Source of the DNA: CAZZNQ01 sp964655775
GTDB lineage: Bacteria > Planctomycetota > Brocadiia > SM23-32
Assembly (NCBI GenBank): GCA_964655775.1
Contig: CAZZNQ010000085.1
Span: 1-17,898 of the forward strand
Reading direction: 5' to 3'
DNA length: 17,898 nt
Part shown: positions 14,766 to 17,898 of the stretch, piece after piece
Numbering within the stretch: position 1 is the first letter of the stretch
How the letters are laid out: the number at the start of each line of letters is the position of its first letter
Made by a program: the position numbers and the translations under genes
The notes under the pieces: generated by a model
Told to the model about the DNA's origin: nothing
Seen by the model: only the letters and a program-made list of their open reading frames with translations
Databases searched by the model: none

Positions 14766-15638
14766 ATGCCAGTCGACCCGCCGCCGACCTTCCTGGACCT
14801 GCCTTCCTGCCCGGCTGAGAATGCCGACGCAGTTGTGCTGCCGCTGCCGTTGGAGGCGACCGTCTCCTACGGGGCCGGGACCAGCGGCGGGCCCCGCGCA
14901 ATTCTGGACGCCAGTGCGGAAGTCGAGACCTTCGACGAGGAGACGCTCGTCGAGTTTGCCGACCTCGCCTTCCACACCGCAGAGCCCATCCCGGCTGACC
15001 GGCGAGTGGAGGAGTATCTGGAGGCGGTCCGGCGCGCCGTGCGCGGCTACCGTGGCCGGCGACTCGTCTGCCTCGGCGGCGAGCATACGGTCACCTACGG
15101 CGCCGTCCACGGGCTGACCGACGATCCCGAGCGGCTCACGATCGTCCAGGTGGACGCCCATGCCGACCTGGCGGAGGAATTGGACGGGCTGCGGTGGTCG
15201 CACGGCACCGTCATGCGGCGGCTGTGGGAACGCGGGTGCCGGCTGGTTCAGATCGGCGTGCGAAGCCTGTCGCGGGCCGAATACGAACTGTCAACCGGCG
15301 ACGACCGCATCGCGACCTACTTCGCCCACCGGCTGGGGTCCGAGTGGGACGCCCTGATCGAGACGTTGGCCGGGTTGGAGGGCGACGTCTACCTCACGTT
15401 CGACGTCGACGGCCTGGATCCGTCCGTGATCCCCAGCACCGGCACGCCGCAGCCGGGCGGGCTGAGCTGGTCCCAGGCGATGGACGTCCTGCGCGCCGTA
15501 ACCGGGGCGTCTGGGGCGCGGCTGACCGGCGCGGACGTCGTCGAATACGTCCCCTCACCGCATCCGCCCGGCAGCGACATCGTCGCCGCCCGCCTCGTCA
15601 CCAAGCTCCTCGCCTACTGGCTCTCCGCCGGCGCCTGA
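14766..15638 (+). CDS. speB: Agmatinase (ureohydrolase family)
   Basis: A 290-aa manganese-dependent ureohydrolase, most likely splitting agmatine into putrescine and urea. Metal ligands are visible in L-G-G-E-H107, V-D130-A-H132-A-D134 and F-D213-V-D215-G-L-D218-P, all in the order of the arginase/agmatinase family. SHGTVMRRL and STGTPQPGGLSW are further family blocks. GCGGAGG at 14754-14760, five bases before ATG, supports the start; the frame is open upstream inside the previous gene but without support. Lying 14 bp behind the deoxyhypusine-synthase-like gene and opposite the arginine decarboxylase, it completes a route arginine -> agmatine -> putrescine, feeding the upstream enzyme of the operon. 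Arginase, guanidinobutyrase or another ureohydrolase specificity cannot be excluded from motifs alone, but the context favours agmatine strongly. Confidence 0.92.
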   Translation: MPVDPPPTFLDLPSCPAENADAVVLPLPLEATVSYGAGTSGGPRAILDASAEVETFDEETLVEFADLAFHTAEPIPADRRVEEYLEAVRRAVRGYRGRRLVCLGGEHTVTYGAVHGLTDDPERLTIVQVDAHADLAEELDGLRWSHGTVMRRLWERGCRLVQIGVRSLSRAEYELSTGDDRIATYFAHRLGSEWDALIETLAGLEGDVYLTFDVDGLDPSVIPSTGTPQPGGLSWSQAMDVLRAVTGASGARLTGADVVEYVPSPHPPGSDIVAARLVTKLLAYWLSAGA

Positions 15639-15667
15639 GCTGCTTGCACGGGCCTCTTGCCGCTACG

Positions 15668-16564
15668 TCACGTATCTCGTTCACGCGTCAGTTCGTTCCA
15701 GAGGGACGGGCGCGGCCGGCCCATGTTATCCACCCAGTCACAGCGTGCCTCGCGCAGGTAGTCGCAGAGGGCCCGCGTCAGGGGCGTCTGGAATCCGCGC
15801 TCGCGCGCCTCTCTGAGGAAGTAGGGCAGCTCGGGGTATTTCACCAATACGTCGTCGCCCCGGCCTTCCGCCACCCGTTGCGCCATCGAGGCGAAGTAGC
15901 CGCGCCAGCCCGTCGGTCCGCCGACTGCCCGGACGATGGCCGCCGGATCGACTCCGGCCTGGACGCCGAACGCGACGGCCTCGAGGTAAGCGGCGTCGGC
16001 CAGGCCCATGGCAAGCTGGTTCACGGCCTTGACCGCCTGACCCGAGCCGCTCGGGCCGCAGTAGACGACGCGCTCCGGGTCACCCAGGACTTCCAGGATG
16101 CGCCGGCAGCGGTCGGCGACGGCGCGGTCCCCGCCGACGAAGATGCGCAGCGACCCCGCGTCGGCTCCGGCCGATCCGCCGCTGACCGGGCAGTCGAGCA
16201 GCGCGGCGCCGCGCTCCGCCAACGCCCGTGCGATGCGGCGCACCTCCGGGGCTTCGGTCGTGCCGAGGTCAATGAAGACCTGCCCGGCCCGGGCAGTGGG
16301 GATGAAGTGGCCGTCGGCGATCGACACGAGGACGGCGGAGGAGGGTAGACTTGTGAGGATGACGTCGGCTCCGGCGACGACCTCGTCCTCGTCGCCCGCG
16401 GGCGTGGCACCTTCCTTGACGGCAGCGGCGAGCCGCTCCGGTGACTTGTCGAACGCTAGCACGCGGTAGCCGGCCTTCAGCAGGTTTCGGGCCATGCCGC
16501 TGCCCATGGAGCCCAGCCCCAGGAAGCCGAGCGCCGGAAGTCCGTCCGTTGTCTCACGAATCAT
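15668..16564 (-). CDS. NAD(P)-dependent beta-hydroxyacid dehydrogenase (3-hydroxyisobutyrate dehydrogenase family)
   Basis: A 298-aa soluble oxidoreductase. The N-terminal Rossmann motif is G16-L-G18-S-M-G21 within ALGFLGLGSMGSGMARNLL. DCPVSGG (124-130) is the substrate-binding block, and GSGQAVK179AVN182 holds the catalytic Lys and the conserved Asn. All key residues are present. Members reduce or oxidise beta-hydroxyacids such as 3-hydroxyisobutyrate, tartronate semialdehyde or related compounds; the substrate cannot be told here. Asp39 in AFDKS, at the end of the second Rossmann strand, tends to favour NAD over NADP, which is an inference. AAGGAGG seven bases before the ATG at 16562-16564 is a very strong ribosome site and rules out the longer frame to 16603. 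The gene is convergent with agmatinase (29-bp gap) and not obviously part of the polyamine pathway; it might process sugar-acid breakdown products. Confidence 0.92.
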   Translation of the reverse strand: MIRETTDGLPALGFLGLGSMGSGMARNLLKAGYRVLAFDKSPERLAAAVKEGATPAGDEDEVVAGADVILTSLPSSAVLVSIADGHFIPTARAGQVFIDLGTTEAPEVRRIARALAERGAALLDCPVSGGSAGADAGSLRIFVGGDRAVADRCRRILEVLGDPERVVYCGPSGSGQAVKAVNQLAMGLADAAYLEAVAFGVQAGVDPAAIVRAVGGPTGWRGYFASMAQRVAEGRGDDVLVKYPELPYFLREARERGFQTPLTRALCDYLREARCDWVDNMGRPRPSLWNELTRERDT

Positions 16565-16664
16565 CAGGTTGCCTCCTTCTGTTCTTGCCCAACGTACACT
16601 CACACCAAGAAAGTGTCCAGCCCGGCAAGGCTTGTGGCGCTGCTTACGGATCGGGAGTTGCCTC

Positions 16665-17898
16665 CTAGCGGATCACAATCCCATTCACCTGACCTTCGTG
16701 TATCTGTACGGTTCCCGTGAGCGGTGGCTGGATAATGCAGCCGCTCCAGGATTGGCCGAACCCGATCACGATCTTTCCCACCGGCACGTCGTCCAAGCGG
16801 AAGCGGCCGTTCTCGTCCGCCATGAACAGGACCCTCTCGCCGGACGGCTCGTGCCAAGCTGCGCCCAGTGCCAGGGACCGGGGGGCGTCCGACCCCGGGT
16901 AGCAGACGCGGCCCCTGAGCTGGCCTGTCCCGCGCGGCGCAAGGTCTCCGACGTCCACGTCCGTCGCGTCGACATCCAGGTGCAGCACGACCGGCGTGAT
17001 CCGCGGACCGTGCAGCATGAGTCTGTAGACACCGTCGGCGACATGCTCCAGCCTGAAGGTCCCGTCCGCGTTCACAGCCACGTCCATGCTCAGCAGATCA
17101 TTGCCAAGGACGTAACGTGTGGGCCGCAACTCTATCCGCAAGTCCTCAGCGGCCGCCCGCTCAACGGTCACGTGGCCGTATATGGAATGCCCTTCGCTCA
17201 GGGCTATCTCAGTGATCGAGCCTTGGGGATTGCATTGCACCTGTTGCCTGCACGGGGCATAGCCGTCGGCCGCCACTACCACCCCGAAGGGCTCATCGGT
17301 CGTTGCACGCAGCGCGAACAACCCCTTGGGGTCACTGACCGAAACCGTCTCGTACCGCATTCCGTCCGGCATGGCCTCCGGATCGGGGATCAGTCTGAAC
17401 TCGGTTACAGCGTTGCCCGCCGGCCCGACGACCTTGCCCTGGATCACCGGCTCCGGCCGCATCGTGAACTCGACTCCCTTGGCCAGATCGGCAGCTGGGA
17501 CCCGGACCTCTTCGCTGATGAAGCCGGCCTTCTCGGCACGGAGACAGTGCGTCCCTCTTATCNNNNNNNNNNTATCTCCGCCAGGAATCCCAGGGCGGTC
17601 TTGAGCTCGAACCGGCCCTGCTGGTCGCTGGCCGTCCAGTGGGGGCCGTCATCCCGGATGAGCACTCCGGCGATAGGCTGACCCATATCGTCCCGTACCC
17701 GCCCGGCGGCCTTTGGTCCTGACTGCAGCCGCACGTCTATCTTCTCTGTGTCCTTGCCCAGCGGCTCACCGTTGCCCCCTACGGTAGCGTCACGGTACTC
17801 ATGGTGGTGCACGCAAATGCCCCGATCCGGGGACACCCCGTCAATACGAAACCGGCCTTTGGAGTCGGTCAGTACGGCTCTCGACCAGTCACCCATGA
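16665..17898 (-). CDS. Protein of carboxypeptidase-regulatory-like repeats, partial and split by an assembly gap
   Basis: The 5' end lies beyond the window and ten Ns interrupt it at 17563-17572; the stop is TAG at 16665-16667. At least four beta-sandwich repeats of the CarboxypepD_reg type can be read: AGRVRDDMGQPIAGVLIRDD with ASDQQGRFEL; IQGKVVGPAGNAV with SDPKGLFALRA; YGHVTVERAAAEDL with NADGTFRLEHV; LRGRVCYPGSDAPRS with ADENGRFRLDDV. The pattern G-x-V-x-D/G, then D-x-x-G-x-F, then a V-x-x-G-x-Y/V turn is characteristic. Such repeats serve as extracellular structural or adhesion modules; no enzyme domain is seen in this part. The frame before the Ns and the frame after differ by one base as printed, but the flanks suggest a false gap that closes in frame. 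The ATG at 17894-17896 is probably internal. Confidence 0.75.
17563..17572. other. Assembly gap (10 N)
   Basis: Ten Ns, a scaffolder placeholder. The four bases just before the gap (TATC, 17559-17562) equal the four just after (TATC, 17573-17576), so the two contig ends may overlap rather than be separated. Confidence 0.95.

Noticed and set aside
17558..17896. A separate small gene at the right end, starting at the ATG 17894-17896
   Set aside because: Its apparent stop lies just past the Ns and in a shifted frame. Content and junction bases indicate it is the upstream part of the repeat-protein gene ending at 16665.
1..17898. CRISPR arrays, tRNA or rRNA genes, toxin-antitoxin or phage genes
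   Set aside because: No regularly spaced direct repeats, no cloverleaf or rRNA-like stretch, and no matching protein motifs were found when reading both strands; all gaps over 150 bp are accounted for.

Overview
A GC-rich bacterial window, probably a metagenome-assembled contig: there is a 10-N scaffold gap at 17563-17572, and the genes at both ends run off the window. The gene content suggests a Planctomycetota-like or neighbouring lineage such as Hydrogenedentota or Armatimonadota. This rests on a formylglycine sulfatase beside a heparinase-type lyase, several copies of a large multi-pass membrane protein of the type I associate with DUF6785/DUF6784, and a deoxyhypusine-synthase-like protein in a bacterial polyamine locus. 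The phylum cannot be fixed from sequence reading alone.

Left part (1-4978): the 3' end of a UPF0182 gene, then a two-gene operon of a sulfatase and an exported heparinase II/III-like lyase with an N-terminal discoidin-like domain. Three back-to-back stem-loops close this unit and separate it from the convergent block that follows.

Middle (5023-12719): three tandem paralogous membrane proteins of 640, 640 and 641 aa on the minus strand. Each is preceded by its own near-identical promoter (TTGA-17 bp-TATYCT), so they look like three separate transcription units rather than one operon. The first transcribed copy is divergent from a GH28-like beta-helix glycosidase. Their shared intergenic region carries both promoters and a 10-bp palindrome inside one of them. 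Sulfatase, lyase, glycosidase and membrane proteins together look like a polysaccharide-degradation locus; the transport role of the triplet is an inference.

Right part (12720-17898): a 178-bp MITE-like element with 20-bp terminal inverted repeats sits at the 3' end of a pyruvoyl-dependent arginine decarboxylase gene. That gene is divergent from an operon of a deoxyhypusine-synthase-like protein and agmatinase. The three form a plausible arginine -> agmatine -> putrescine -> homospermidine-type pathway. Next come a convergent 3-hydroxyisobutyrate-dehydrogenase-family gene and a fragmentary gene made of carboxypeptidase-regulatory-like repeats. I saw no rRNA, tRNA, CRISPR array or intact transposase.
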